Assembly: GCF_052216985.1 (NCBI RefSeq)
Contig: NZ_JBQOUY010000018.1
Span: 1-50,620 of the forward strand
Source: Acidaminococcus fermentans_A
Lineage (GTDB): Bacteria > Bacillota > Negativicutes > Acidaminococcales > Acidaminococcaceae
Length of the DNA: 50,620 bases
Direction of reading: 5' to 3'
The notes under the pieces are model-generated. The model did not search any database. It was not told the origin of the DNA and was given only the letters and a program-made list of their open reading frames with translations. The position numbers and the translations under genes were made by a program. The stretch's first letter is position 1; every line of letters starts with the position of its first letter. This document shows, in pieces, positions 25,570 to 33,740 of the stretch.

Positions 25570-26925
25570 TTATGCCAGGATGTTTTCGATATCATGGAAG
25601 CCCAGATTGGTCGTGACCACGATCACCGTATCCCCTACCTGGAAGGCGTCCTGGCCTCCCGGGATGATCAGCTTCCCTTCCCGGACGATGCCTGCGATCA
25701 GCACGTTCTTCTTGATCTGCATCTCCGCCAGTTTGGGCCCGATGATGGGAGATTCCTTATCCAGCAGGAATTCCAGGGCTTCGACCCGCCCGTTCATGAG
25801 CCGGTACATGGTTTCCACATTGGATTCCATGCTGTTGCCGGCAGCCCGGACGTACTGGACGATCTGCTGGGCCGTGAGTTCCTTGGGGTTCACGATACTG
25901 TCCAGCTGGAGCCCTTCGATTACGTCTCCGAAATCCACATGGTTCACTTTGGTGACCACTTTCTTCCCCATATGCTTCAGGGCGTAGAGGGAAAGGATGG
26001 CGTTCACTTCGTCCATGCCGGTGCAGGCCACGAAACCGTCCATGCTCTCCAGATGTTCTTCTTTCAGCAGTTCCTCTTCGGTACCGTCTCCACAGTCGAT
26101 GGCAGCTCCAGGGAGGGCTTCCACCAGTTCCTCGCACCGGGCCATGTCCCGTTCGATGATAGTCACATCCGTATGGCTCTTCAGGAGCATCTTTGTCAGA
26201 TAATAGCTGAGCTGGCCGCCTCCGACGATCATCACATTCTTGCATTTGTTGGTGCGGACACCGATTTTCTTGAAGAAGGCCTGGGCATCCCGGGGCATAG
26301 CGATGATGGTGAGGATATCCCCTTCCTGGATCACCGTATTGCCGTCAGGGACCAGGATGTTGTTGTTCCGTTCGACGACGCACACCAGCAAGTTCACGGT
26401 CAGGTCGGCGATGTCCTTCAGGGAGCGGCCGATGAGCACGGAACTGGCAGGCACCCGGAAACGGAGCATGTCGATCCGGTCTTTGGCAAAGCTGACGATT
26501 TCGATGGCCGAGGGGAAATTCAGCAGCCGGGCGATTTCTTTGGCCGCTTCCATTTCCGGGTTGATGGTCATGGAAAGGTTCAGCCCTTTCTGGAGATAAT
26601 GGCGTTCATCGGAATAATGGGGACTGCGGACCCGGGCGATGGTATGGCACTGGCTGTTGTTCAATTTGGCGATGACGCAGGTGAGAAGGTTCACCTCGTC
26701 GCTTTCTGTGACGGCGATGAGCATATCGGCATGTTCCAGGTCGGCTTTGGCCAGGATGTTGAAGCTGGAACCGTTGCCCACGATCCCCATCACATCATAA
26801 TTGGTGGAGATATTCCGGATCAGGGCAGCGTCCGTATCGATCACCGTCACATTATTATCTTCTTGGGCCAGCTGGGAAATGATGCTGCGCCCCACTTTCC
26901 CACAGCCTACAACTATGATCTGCAT
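25570..26925 (-). CDS. trkA: TrkA potassium uptake regulatory subunit
   Basis: 451 aa peripheral protein on the cytoplasmic face. Two tandem RCK modules: an NAD-binding Rossmann fold at the start (MQIIVVGCGKVGRSI with a later VIDTDA) and a second one (VMIVGGGQLSYYL, about 230), each followed by a TrkA_C domain (..VLIGRSLKDIADL; SPIIGPKLAEMQIKKNVLIA). The frame is open 31 codons further upstream, but that stretch lies in the heptamer repeat. ATG at 26923-26925 has AAAGGAG 8 nt upstream. Binds NAD(H)/ATP and gates TrkH. Confidence 0.94.
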   Translation of the reverse strand: MQIIVVGCGKVGRSIISQLAQEDNNVTVIDTDAALIRNISTNYDVMGIVGNGSSFNILAKADLEHADMLIAVTESDEVNLLTCVIAKLNNSQCHTIARVRSPHYSDERHYLQKGLNLSMTINPEMEAAKEIARLLNFPSAIEIVSFAKDRIDMLRFRVPASSVLIGRSLKDIADLTVNLLVCVVERNNNILVPDGNTVIQEGDILTIIAMPRDAQAFFKKIGVRTNKCKNVMIVGGGQLSYYLTKMLLKSHTDVTIIERDMARCEELVEALPGAAIDCGDGTEEELLKEEHLESMDGFVACTGMDEVNAILSLYALKHMGKKVVTKVNHVDFGDVIEGLQLDSIVNPKELTAQQIVQYVRAAGNSMESNVETMYRLMNGRVEALEFLLDKESPIIGPKLAEMQIKKNVLIAGIVREGKLIIPGGQDAFQVGDTVIVVTTNLGFHDIENILA

Positions 26926-26960
26926 GGCAGTACTCCTTTTGTGAGGGGCTGATGCCCCTG

Positions 26961-26988
26961 GTCTCCGGTCGCGAGTCTCGGGTTTCGG
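26961..26988. repeat. Heptamer tandem repeat H1
   Basis: GTCTCCG GTCGCGA GTCTCGG GTTTCGG followed by GCC. Immediately upstream of trkA. Confidence 0.7.
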
Positions 26989-27178
26989 GCCGCTGGATAG
27001 GACTTTTCCTTCGTCCAAGTCCTTATGAATCTATAAAATCGCAGGAACCTCACGCCGGGTGACCGGGATGGACATACCCTTCCCTGGCCGCCCAGAGGGC
27101 CTTTTGTCAATCTCTTCTACTATACACCAGCCGTCCTAAAAAATCTACAAGTTTGTTACATTTCATACAAAACTGTTG

Positions 27179-27730
27179 TTATTTCCTTTTATTCTTCCTG
27201 GGGGTGGATTTTTTGGGGCCTTTCGGTGTCCGGGTGCCCAGGATCCTCTTTTCCACTCCTTTGGCCAGCAGCAGCCCCAGGATACCGGTGGACAGCTGGA
27301 GGGGCAGGAAGAGGGACAGGGTCTTATTGATGGCGTTCCAGGGCAGCTGGAGGAGATGCAACGCCCCCACCATGCCGATGCCCAACACCAAGGTCTTCCC
27401 CAAGGGAGCCCCCAGGAAAAGAGCCGGGCCTCGGGGAAGACTGCGGGCCAGTTCCACGTACATGCCATTCCCCAGGGCGATCACCGGCACTACGGGACCC
27501 AGGATATGGCCCTGGAAAAAGGCGATGACCGCCAGGGCCACACAGATGGCCCAGGCAAGGAGCCGGGTGGTGAACCGCCCTGCCAGCACCAGGAGGGCGT
27601 TCACCAGGGTGCCGATGAGCAGGGTCATGACAGGGACGGGCAGGGGCAGTACCAGCCGCAGCTGCTGGCTGAGCGCCCCGATGGCCAGGAGCAAGGCTCC
27701 CCGGACCAGCAGACGGATGTTGTTTTCCAC
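27179..27730 (-). CDS. Small integral membrane protein, possibly an ECF transporter S component
   Basis: 183 aa from a GTG at 27728-27730 with GGGAGGG 6 nt upstream; the frame is open further upstream but without a ribosome site. Five or six hydrophobic segments (LLVRGALLLAIGALSQQL, VPVMTLLIGTLVNALLVL, LLAWAICVALAVIAFFQGHI ..) and a very basic tail (TPKGPKKSTPRKNKRK). The size and the opening ALLLAIGALSQ..LPLP recall substrate-binding S subunits of energy-coupling-factor importers, but no ligand motif is recognised and no EcfA/T genes are nearby. Monocistronic, divergent from the acyltransferase. Confidence 0.6.
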   Translation of the reverse strand: MENNIRLLVRGALLLAIGALSQQLRLVLPLPVPVMTLLIGTLVNALLVLAGRFTTRLLAWAICVALAVIAFFQGHILGPVVPVIALGNGMYVELARSLPRGPALFLGAPLGKTLVLGIGMVGALHLLQLPWNAINKTLSLFLPLQLSTGILGLLLAKGVEKRILGTRTPKGPKKSTPRKNKRK

Positions 27731-27884
27731 GATGATCCCTCCCTTTCCCTCTGTCATGTTTGTGTCTTTTTCTATTGTAATCAGCTGAGCAGAAAAAGGC
27801 AAGCAAAAGGGGGTTGAGAAAGATTTCACCGGAAATTATAATGAAAAGATAGATATATTACCCTTACTGAAAAAGGAGTTTTCT

Positions 27885-28967
27885 GTGAAACAGCGCAATC
27901 TTGTATTCGACAATCTCCGGGGCATCTGCATGCTGGGGGTCATTGCCATCCATGTGGGCAGCATGGCCGTCACCGATGCCGAAGCCTCTCCTTTCCTGGT
28001 GCTCATCACCAATATCCTGAGCCGTTACAGCGTCCCGGCCTTCTTCTTCATTTCTGGCTATGGACTCTTCTACAGCAAACCGCTGGAAGAGCGTCTGGAT
28101 TACGGAGCTTTCCTGAAGAAGAGGCTGAAAAGCATCGGCCGCCCCTACCTGCTGGCCTCCCTGTTCTATCTCTGCTACTACGCCTTTTTGAACCGGGATA
28201 TGAGCGTGCTGGATCCGTCCAATATCCTGTTTTCCCTGTTTTTCGGCACGGCCCAGTACCATATCTATTTCCTGGTGATCCTGATCTGGTTCTATCTACT
28301 CTTCCCTCTCTGGCGCAGCCTGATGCGGGCCATGGAAAAAATCGGGCTGAAGGTGGCTCTGCCCATGCTGTTCATTGCCCAGCTGCTGCTGTTTGAAGGG
28401 AATTTCCACTTCTGGACCTATCCCCAATGGATTGCTTCCAGCCCAATTCTGCTGAACCTGTGCAATTATCGCTTGAATTATTTCCCCTTCTTCTACCTGT
28501 TCATCTTCATGCTGGGCGGGGTCATCGCCCGGCACTATAAAGGTTTCAAAGCACTGATCACCCGGCACAAAGCCCTGCTGACAGCCTTCTTTGCCGCCAG
28601 TGCCGGCTGCAATACCTGGCTGTTCTATCGGTGGACCTTCAAATGGCAGATGCCCTACGAGAACACGGTGAACTATCTGCAGCAGCTGAGCCTGCCCGGG
28701 CTGGTGTACACCATAGCCTCGGTCCTCTTCTTCAGCATGGTGCTCCAGAGCGGCCGCTATCCTCTGAAAAGAGCCCTGAAAAGCATGAGCGACCGTTCCT
28801 TCGTGATCTATCTGATCCACCCCGTATTCATCGATCAGCTGGAAAATGTGCTGAACCGGACCATAGGGATCAGACAGGTTCCGATGGAAGCGTTTTACAT
28901 GGCCGTACTCCTGTTGTCATGGGGAGGGGCAGAAATCTGGCATCGATTCAGAGCAGCAAAAACCTGA
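27885..28967 (+). CDS. Acyltransferase family 3 membrane protein
   Basis: 360 aa from a GTG start at 27885 with AAAAGGAG 7-8 nt upstream. About ten hydrophobic segments. The opening LVFDNLRGICMLGVIAIHVG and then YSVPAFFFISGYGLF are the Acyl_transf_3 (O-acetyltransferase, OafA/YrhL/WecH-like) signature; the histidine of AIHVG is the usual catalytic candidate. Members acetylate or succinylate cell-surface sugars. The end (SFVIYLIHPVFID) also fits. The substrate is unknown; no glycan operon surrounds it. Confidence 0.88.
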   Translation: MKQRNLVFDNLRGICMLGVIAIHVGSMAVTDAEASPFLVLITNILSRYSVPAFFFISGYGLFYSKPLEERLDYGAFLKKRLKSIGRPYLLASLFYLCYYAFLNRDMSVLDPSNILFSLFFGTAQYHIYFLVILIWFYLLFPLWRSLMRAMEKIGLKVALPMLFIAQLLLFEGNFHFWTYPQWIASSPILLNLCNYRLNYFPFFYLFIFMLGGVIARHYKGFKALITRHKALLTAFFAASAGCNTWLFYRWTFKWQMPYENTVNYLQQLSLPGLVYTIASVLFFSMVLQSGRYPLKRALKSMSDRSFVIYLIHPVFIDQLENVLNRTIGIRQVPMEAFYMAVLLLSWGGAEIWHRFRAAKT

Positions 28968-28981
28968 AGGCTTTTGCTGCT

Positions 28982-29072
28982 GTCACTGGTCACTGGTCAC
29001 CGCTTCTAGTCGGAAGTCCGGATTCCAAAGCTGCAGAGCAGGTCTCGGGTCTCGAGTCTCGAGTCTCGAGCC
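28982..29072. repeat. Heptamer tandem repeats H2 and H3
   Basis: H2: GTCACTG GTCACTG GTCACCG (28982-29002). H3: GTCTCGG then three GTCTCGA (29042-29069) and GCC. A GGAAACTG/CAGTTTCC hairpin follows at about 29080-29101. Confidence 0.8.
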
Positions 29073-29171
29073 TCTGGAGGGAAACTGCCTGCACAGTTTC
29101 CTTTGAAGATGCAGAACCCTGTTTGTAAAATGTCATGGTGTTCCATTGCTTGTCGATTGTATGATATGAAT

Positions 29172-29207
29172 AAAAAAATCCCGCCTCTATGAGGCAGGAT
29201 TTTTTTT
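29172..29207. terminator. Bidirectional terminator
   Basis: AAAAAAATCCCGCCTC (29172-) pairs with GAGGCAGGATTTTTTT. It serves the four-helix-bundle gene on the minus strand and possibly the acyltransferase on the plus strand. Confidence 0.85.
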
Positions 29208-29209
29208 GA

Positions 29210-29578
29210 TCAAAAGCGATGATTTTGTTCAAGACTTTTAATTAACTTTGTCAGACAACCACCGACTTCGTCACATAAAAGGCAAACCTGAATTGCCTGT
29301 TCTCTGGTGATATATTCCCTTGCTTCACTGAGCAGCAACTGTGTATCCAGTTCAGCACAAGAACCCCTGGCAATTAATAAAAACCGTATAAAATCTTTAT
29401 CGCTTCCCCGCGTTCTTCCTTCTGCAATATTGCTGGGAATGGAAACCGCTGCCCTTCTCATTTGATTAGCCAGTCCGTAAATTTCCTTAGATGGATAGTT
29501 TTCCGTTAAATCATAAATACGATTTGCCAGCTGCATTCCTTTTTGCCAAACGATCAGTTTCTTATGTGAGTATTCCAT
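29210..29578 (-). CDS. Four-helix-bundle protein (S23/IVS-type family)
   Basis: 122 aa. LIVWQKGMQLANRIYDLT, IYGLANQMRRAAVSIPSNIA and EGRTRG are the signature of the small four-helix-bundle family first noted as ORFs inside 23S rRNA intervening sequences, now found scattered in many genomes. Forms a pentameric helical ring in known structures; function unknown. AGGAG lies before the ATG. Bracketed by heptamer arrays H3 and H4 in inverted orientation, hinting at insertion as a unit. Confidence 0.9.
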   Translation of the reverse strand: MEYSHKKLIVWQKGMQLANRIYDLTENYPSKEIYGLANQMRRAAVSIPSNIAEGRTRGSDKDFIRFLLIARGSCAELDTQLLLSEAREYITREQAIQVCLLCDEVGGCLTKLIKSLEQNHRF

Positions 29579-29645
29579 GAATACAACTCCTGCTGTATAA
29601 AATAGTTCAAATTTGAATCAGATCAACAAAAATCCGATTCATTAC

Positions 29646-29671
29646 GGTTCTGGTTCTACACCTTCAAAAGG
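29646..29671. repeat. 26-bp dispersed repeat, copy 1
   Basis: GGTTCTGGTTCTACACCTTC plus AAAAGG, identical to 37313-37338. Both copies precede a heptamer array in the same orientation at a similar distance (30-33 nt). Confidence 0.8.
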
Positions 29672-29700
29672 ACCTGGCCGCAGGACAGGTCCTGTCCGAC

Positions 29701-29725
29701 GGCTCGAGACTCGAGACTCGAGACC
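29701..29725. repeat. Heptamer tandem repeat H4
   Basis: GGC then three exact TCGAGAC units; reverse-complement orientation of H3. Confidence 0.8.
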
Positions 29726-29727
29726 AT

Positions 29728-31476
29728 TTACTTCACATTGATTTTCCCCGCATATACGCTCCCTGTCGTCACGTCCAGGGTGACCAGGTCGCCGGTTTCC
29801 AGGGCTTCCATGGCTCCTTTGGCTCCTACGATCACGGGGATGCCGTAGTTGATGCCGATGATGGCAGCGGGAGAGGTGAATCCCCCTTCTTCCGCGATGA
29901 TCCCGCCAGCCTGGGCAGCAGCCGTACCCATTTCGTTTTCCAGAGCCACTACAGCCAGGATCATGCCCGGTTTGAATTGTTCCAGATCAGCTTTCTTCTC
30001 GACCCGCAGGACCACACCGCTGGTGGCTTTTTTGCCGATGCCCTGGCCGGAAACGATTTTCTGGCCCACATTGACCACTTGGATCAGGTTGGTGCTGCCC
30101 ACTTTGCCCACATTCATGCCGGCAGTGACCACCAGGGAATCGCCTTTCTTGATAAGGCCGGTATCCAGGGCTTTCTTCAGGGACGCATCGATCAGGGCAT
30201 CGGTGCTGGCCTTGTTCTCTCCCTGGAGGGGCGTAACACCCCAGTACAGGTTCATCCGGCGCAGGCTCTCTTCTTTGGGAGAAACCCCCAGCACATGGGC
30301 CTTGGGCCGGTATTTGGCTACCATCCGTGCGGTATAGCCACTTTCGGTGATGGACATGATGGCGTTGGCTTCCAGTTCCTGGGCGATCTGCACGGTGGCA
30401 TGGCTGATGGCATCGGTCATCTGGACCTGGGCCCCGATGCCCTTGTGCTGGAACACCTGGACATAGTCGATGGCTTCTTCCGTCCGTTTGGCGATCCGGG
30501 CCATGGTCTGGACGGCTTCCAGAGGATAGGCCCCGGAAGCGGTTTCTCCGCTGAGCATGATGGCATCGGTTCCGTCAAAGATGGAATTGGCGATATCGTT
30601 GGCTTCGGCCCGGGTAGCCCGGTAATTGGTGATCATGCTTTCCAGCATCTGGGTGGCGGTGACCACCGGCTTGCCCAGGGCGTTGCATTTGGCGATGATT
30701 TCCTTCTGGACGATGGGCACGTCTTCCATAGGGATCTCTACCCCCAAGTCCCCACGGGCCACCATGACTCCATCCACCACCTGGAGGATCTCATCGATGT
30801 TGTCCACCCCTTCCTGGTTCTCGATCTTGGCGATGATCCCCATGGGAGACCCCAGCCGTTCCAGGAGACGGCGGATCTCCATGGCATCATGGGCATTCCG
30901 CACGAAGGAAGCCGCCACATAGGTCATACCGTGCTGGGCGGCAAATGTGATATCGGATACATCCGCCTCGGAGAGGAAAGGTAGTTTCAGGAAAGCTCCA
31001 GGGACTGCTACCCGTTTCCGGGAAGAGATCTCCCCGCCGTTCACCACGATGGTGTGGATTTCCGTGGGGGTCGTGGATTGGACTTCCAGGGACAGTTTCC
31101 CATCGTTCAGGAGGATGATATCCCCCCGTTTCACTTCTTCCGGGAGGCCGGCATAATTCACATGGGCCTTTTCTGCCGTCCCTTCCACATTCTCCGTGGT
31201 GAGGATGAACTCATGGCCGGGCACCAGGGTGGTCTTATCTCCCTGGAAGAGTCCCAGCCGCATTTCCGGGCCTTTGGTATCAGCCACATAGCCCACCAGC
31301 CGGCCGGCTTCCTTTTCCGCTTCTTTCAGCAGATTCAGCCGGGCTTCACATTCGCTGTGGGAACCATGGGAGAAGTTGAACCGGGCCAGGTCCATCCCTG
31401 CCTTGATCATATCCACCAGCAGCTCTTTCTTATCCGTTGCCGGACCAAGGGTACAGATGATTTTCGTCTTTTTCAT
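29728..31476 (-). CDS. pyk: Pyruvate kinase, long form with C-terminal PEP-utiliser domain
   Basis: 582 aa, the Bacillus-type long form. Converts PEP and ADP to pyruvate and ATP. The N-terminal MKKTKIICTLGPATD, the lysine-bearing GIIAKIENQEGVDNIDEI and the active-site MVARGDLGVEIP are intact; the extra C-terminal ~100 aa (GGFTSPAAIIGINYGIPVIV..) is the phosphohistidine-like domain of PEP-utilising enzymes (with TSP instead of a TSH histidine, as usual in Pyk). AGAGGGGG precedes the ATG. It lies behind the etfBA terminator. Confidence 0.96.
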   Translation of the reverse strand: MKKTKIICTLGPATDKKELLVDMIKAGMDLARFNFSHGSHSECEARLNLLKEAEKEAGRLVGYVADTKGPEMRLGLFQGDKTTLVPGHEFILTTENVEGTAEKAHVNYAGLPEEVKRGDIILLNDGKLSLEVQSTTPTEIHTIVVNGGEISSRKRVAVPGAFLKLPFLSEADVSDITFAAQHGMTYVAASFVRNAHDAMEIRRLLERLGSPMGIIAKIENQEGVDNIDEILQVVDGVMVARGDLGVEIPMEDVPIVQKEIIAKCNALGKPVVTATQMLESMITNYRATRAEANDIANSIFDGTDAIMLSGETASGAYPLEAVQTMARIAKRTEEAIDYVQVFQHKGIGAQVQMTDAISHATVQIAQELEANAIMSITESGYTARMVAKYRPKAHVLGVSPKEESLRRMNLYWGVTPLQGENKASTDALIDASLKKALDTGLIKKGDSLVVTAGMNVGKVGSTNLIQVVNVGQKIVSGQGIGKKATSGVVLRVEKKADLEQFKPGMILAVVALENEMGTAAAQAGGIIAEEGGFTSPAAIIGINYGIPVIVGAKGAMEALETGDLVTLDVTTGSVYAGKINVK

Positions 31477-31496
31477 AAAAGTTTCCCCCTCTGAAA

Positions 31497-31528
31497 AAAA
31501 GTCCGGACTTATAAAAGCCCGGACTTTT
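31497..31528 (-). terminator. Terminator of etfBA
   Basis: Minus strand AAAAGTCCGGG, ~10-nt loop, GTCCGGACTTTT then TTTC, 18 nt after the etfA stop; it separates etfBA from pyk. Confidence 0.85.
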
Positions 31529-31545
31529 CAGTTCCGTTTATGAAA

Positions 31546-32568
31546 TTAGGATTCCTTGAAGGCCTTGATCTTTGCGGTCAGCAGAGGCAAGATCTTCAGG
31601 GCATCGCCCACGATACCATATTTGGAGATCTGGAACATAGGAGCATCCGGATCCTTGTTGATGCAGACGATGGTATCGGATTTGCTCATGCCGGCTTTAT
31701 GCTGCACAGAACCGGAAATCCCGCAGGCGAAGTAAATCTTCGGGGTAACGGTTTTACCGGACTGGCCGACTTGCCGAGGATGTTCGATGAACCCTTCATC
31801 CACTGCAGCACGGCTGCCGCCCACAGCGCCGCCCAGTACATGGGCCAGGTCATACAGCAGGGAGAAGTTATCTTTGGCTTTCATGCCACGGCCGCCGGAG
31901 CAGACGAACGGAGCATCGTCGATGGCCATTTCGCCTTCGCTGACCACTTCTTCTCTACGGATGCAGGTGACACGGTCATCCACATGGTTCTTCAGGGTGT
32001 AGTTGATCACTTCACCGGTACGGGAAGCATCCGGTTCCATAGCCTTGAAGGTCTTAGGACGGACAGTACCCATCTGAGGACGATGTTCTTTGCACAGGAT
32101 GGTAGCCATGATGTTACCGCCGGCAGCAGGACGGGTCCATTCGATCAGGCCGTCTTCTTCTGCATCCAGGATGGTGCAGTCTGCGCACAGACCGGTGTTC
32201 ACCCGGGCAGCGATACGGGGCCCCAGGTCACGGCCGTCGTTGGTAGCGCCGATGAATACGGAAGAAGGCTGGTATTCAGCGATCATTTCGCAGAAAGCGT
32301 TGGTGTATTCATCGGTGGAATAATATTTAAAAGCAGGATCCTGGCAGACATAAACCAGATCAGCGCCCCGGGCAATCAGTTTGGACGGAACGTCTTTGGC
32401 ATCGTCAGTGATCAGGACAGCGGCCAGTTTCTGGTTGCATTTGTCAGCCAGTTTCCGGCATTCGCCTAACAGTTCATATACTACATGGACAGGTTCGCCT
32501 TTGTAATGTTCAACATAGACCCATAAATCTTTTTCGTTACCGGTCTTTAAACCTTTCGTGTTAGCCAT
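31546..32568 (-). CDS. etfA: Electron transfer flavoprotein alpha subunit
   Basis: 340 aa. The C-terminal FAD-binding block (FVCSGGRGM.. ALGGAVGGSRAAVDEGFIEHPRQVGQSGKTV, ACGISGSVQHKAGM) is diagnostic. Pairs with EtfB; in Acidaminococcus this heterodimer bifurcates electrons from NADH to crotonyl-CoA (via butyryl-CoA dehydrogenase) and to ferredoxin or flavodoxin, part of glutamate fermentation. Bifurcation here is inferred from its strong likeness to the A. fermentans protein. Only 12 nt separate it from etfB, so the two are one operon; butyryl-CoA dehydrogenase is not nearby. Confidence 0.96.
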   Translation of the reverse strand: MANTKGLKTGNEKDLWVYVEHYKGEPVHVVYELLGECRKLADKCNQKLAAVLITDDAKDVPSKLIARGADLVYVCQDPAFKYYSTDEYTNAFCEMIAEYQPSSVFIGATNDGRDLGPRIAARVNTGLCADCTILDAEEDGLIEWTRPAAGGNIMATILCKEHRPQMGTVRPKTFKAMEPDASRTGEVINYTLKNHVDDRVTCIRREEVVSEGEMAIDDAPFVCSGGRGMKAKDNFSLLYDLAHVLGGAVGGSRAAVDEGFIEHPRQVGQSGKTVTPKIYFACGISGSVQHKAGMSKSDTIVCINKDPDAPMFQISKYGIVGDALKILPLLTAKIKAFKES

Positions 32569-32580
32569 TTATACCCAACC

Positions 32581-33372
32581 TCACTTCGTAATAATCTTGT
32601 CTTCGATCAGCTTGTTCACTAACTTATCGACTGCCACAGCAGGATCTTCGTCATTGAAGATTTCGCCGTGTACCTGAGTCACTTTCGGAGTGAAGCTCTT
32701 CATGACCTGAGTCGGAGAACCTGCTTTGCCGATGATATCCAGAGGGATTTCCAGGGCAGCTGCCGTGTAGACAGGGATTTCAGCCTTTCTGGCTTTCATC
32801 TTACCTCTGATGCTGGCAAAACGCAGATCCTTGCTGCGCATTACGGTGACTACGCAGGGCATCTTCATGGTGAAGGTCATGGACATTTGTTCATTATCTC
32901 TGTCCACAACGACTTCGTCGTCTTTGACCTGGACTTTCAGAGCCGCAGTGACTTGGGGCAGGCCCAGATGTTCTGCGATTTCAGGACCTACTTGGGCGGT
33001 ATCGCCATCGATAGCCTGACGGCCGCACAGAATCAGATCAGGAATGCCGAAATGTTTGATGGTGTTGGCCATAGCTGCAGAAGTAGCCAGGGTATCAGCG
33101 CCGCCGAAGGCTCTGTCGCTGACCAGTTTGGCTTCATCAGCACCCACTGCCAGGCAGTCTCTCAGGACGGATTCAGCATGAGGCGGTCCCATGGTGATGA
33201 CGGTAACATGAGCACCCAGTTCGTCTTTCAGCTGCAGAGCCGTTTCCAGAGCATACTGGTCATACGGGTTCATAATATTGGTTACACCATCTCTGACGAG
33301 GTTGTTGGTAACCGGATCGATCTTCATTTCAGCGGTATCCGGTACCTGTTTAACACATACAACGATGTTCAT
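32581..33372 (-). CDS. etfB: Electron transfer flavoprotein beta subunit
   Basis: 263 aa. MNIVVCVKQVPDTAEMKIDP, NPYDQYALETALQLKDELG, GADTLATSAAM and GRQAIDGDTAQVGPEIAEHL are EtfB hallmarks; the last is the loop near the bifurcating FAD in A. fermentans EtfB. From memory the sequence differs from that protein at only a few positions, which is the best taxonomic clue in the window. ATG preceded by AGGAGG; promoter with an extended -10 about 50 nt upstream. First gene of etfBA. Confidence 0.97.
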   Translation of the reverse strand: MNIVVCVKQVPDTAEMKIDPVTNNLVRDGVTNIMNPYDQYALETALQLKDELGAHVTVITMGPPHAESVLRDCLAVGADEAKLVSDRAFGGADTLATSAAMANTIKHFGIPDLILCGRQAIDGDTAQVGPEIAEHLGLPQVTAALKVQVKDDEVVVDRDNEQMSMTFTMKMPCVVTVMRSKDLRFASIRGKMKARKAEIPVYTAAALEIPLDIIGKAGSPTQVMKSFTPKVTQVHGEIFNDEDPAVAVDKLVNKLIEDKIITK

Positions 33373-33420
33373 TACAAAGCGACCTCCTAAAAATCATATA
33401 GTTCAAAACCACACAGCCCA

Positions 33421-33449
33421 ATTGTAACACGTGTGTTCCCGGTATGCAA
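33421..33449 (-). promoter_or_regulatory. Promoter of etfBA
   Basis: Minus strand TTGCAT (33444-33449), 17-nt spacer ending TGT, TACAAT (33421-33426), i.e. an extended -10. An ACACGTGT palindrome sits inside the spacer and could be a regulator site. Confidence 0.65.
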
Positions 33450-33644
33450 GAGATTGGGTCAACTTGCCAGGCCGGCACAGCAGCTCGCCCGTTTCAGTTC
33501 ATTCCCCCTAGCCTGCATTTTTCTTTTGTATACTCGTTCTTTCTAAATTAACGGATAATTCTCAACAACTTCTGTAACGGAAATTTCAACAGAATTGCAC
33601 GACAAATAACAGAGGATTTCGGGGAGATATAAGGGATCACTTAT
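33450..33644. other. Intergenic region between etfB promoter and dnaE terminators
   Basis: About 190 nt with no gene or RNA I recognise. One short dyad TTCTGT..ACAGAA near 33570-33595. Confidence 0.45.
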
Positions 33645-33678
33645 AAAAAAAGGGGGTGTGAAAAAATTCACAACCCCC
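33645..33678 (-). terminator. Terminator of dnaE (distal)
   Basis: Minus strand GGGGGTTGTGAA, TTTT, TTCACACCCCC, then seven T. One unpaired base in the stem. Confidence 0.8.
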
Positions 33679-33706
33679 GTCGCGGGTCGCGACTCACGAC
33701 TCGCGA
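33679..33706. repeat. Heptamer tandem repeat H5
   Basis: GTCGCGG GTCGCGA CTCACGA CTCGCGA; the GTCGCGA variant of the family, placed between the two dnaE 3' hairpins. Confidence 0.75.
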
Positions 33707-33711
33707 CCAAA

Positions 33712-33740
33712 GGTTTGCTGCACAGAACGTGCAACAAGCC
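33712..33740 (-). terminator. Hairpin abutting the dnaE stop
   Basis: GGTTTGCTGCAC, AGAAC, GTGCAACAAGCC. Shares TGCACAGAACGTGCAAC with the hairpin at the other end of dnaE (37176-37202), inverted. Confidence 0.65.
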
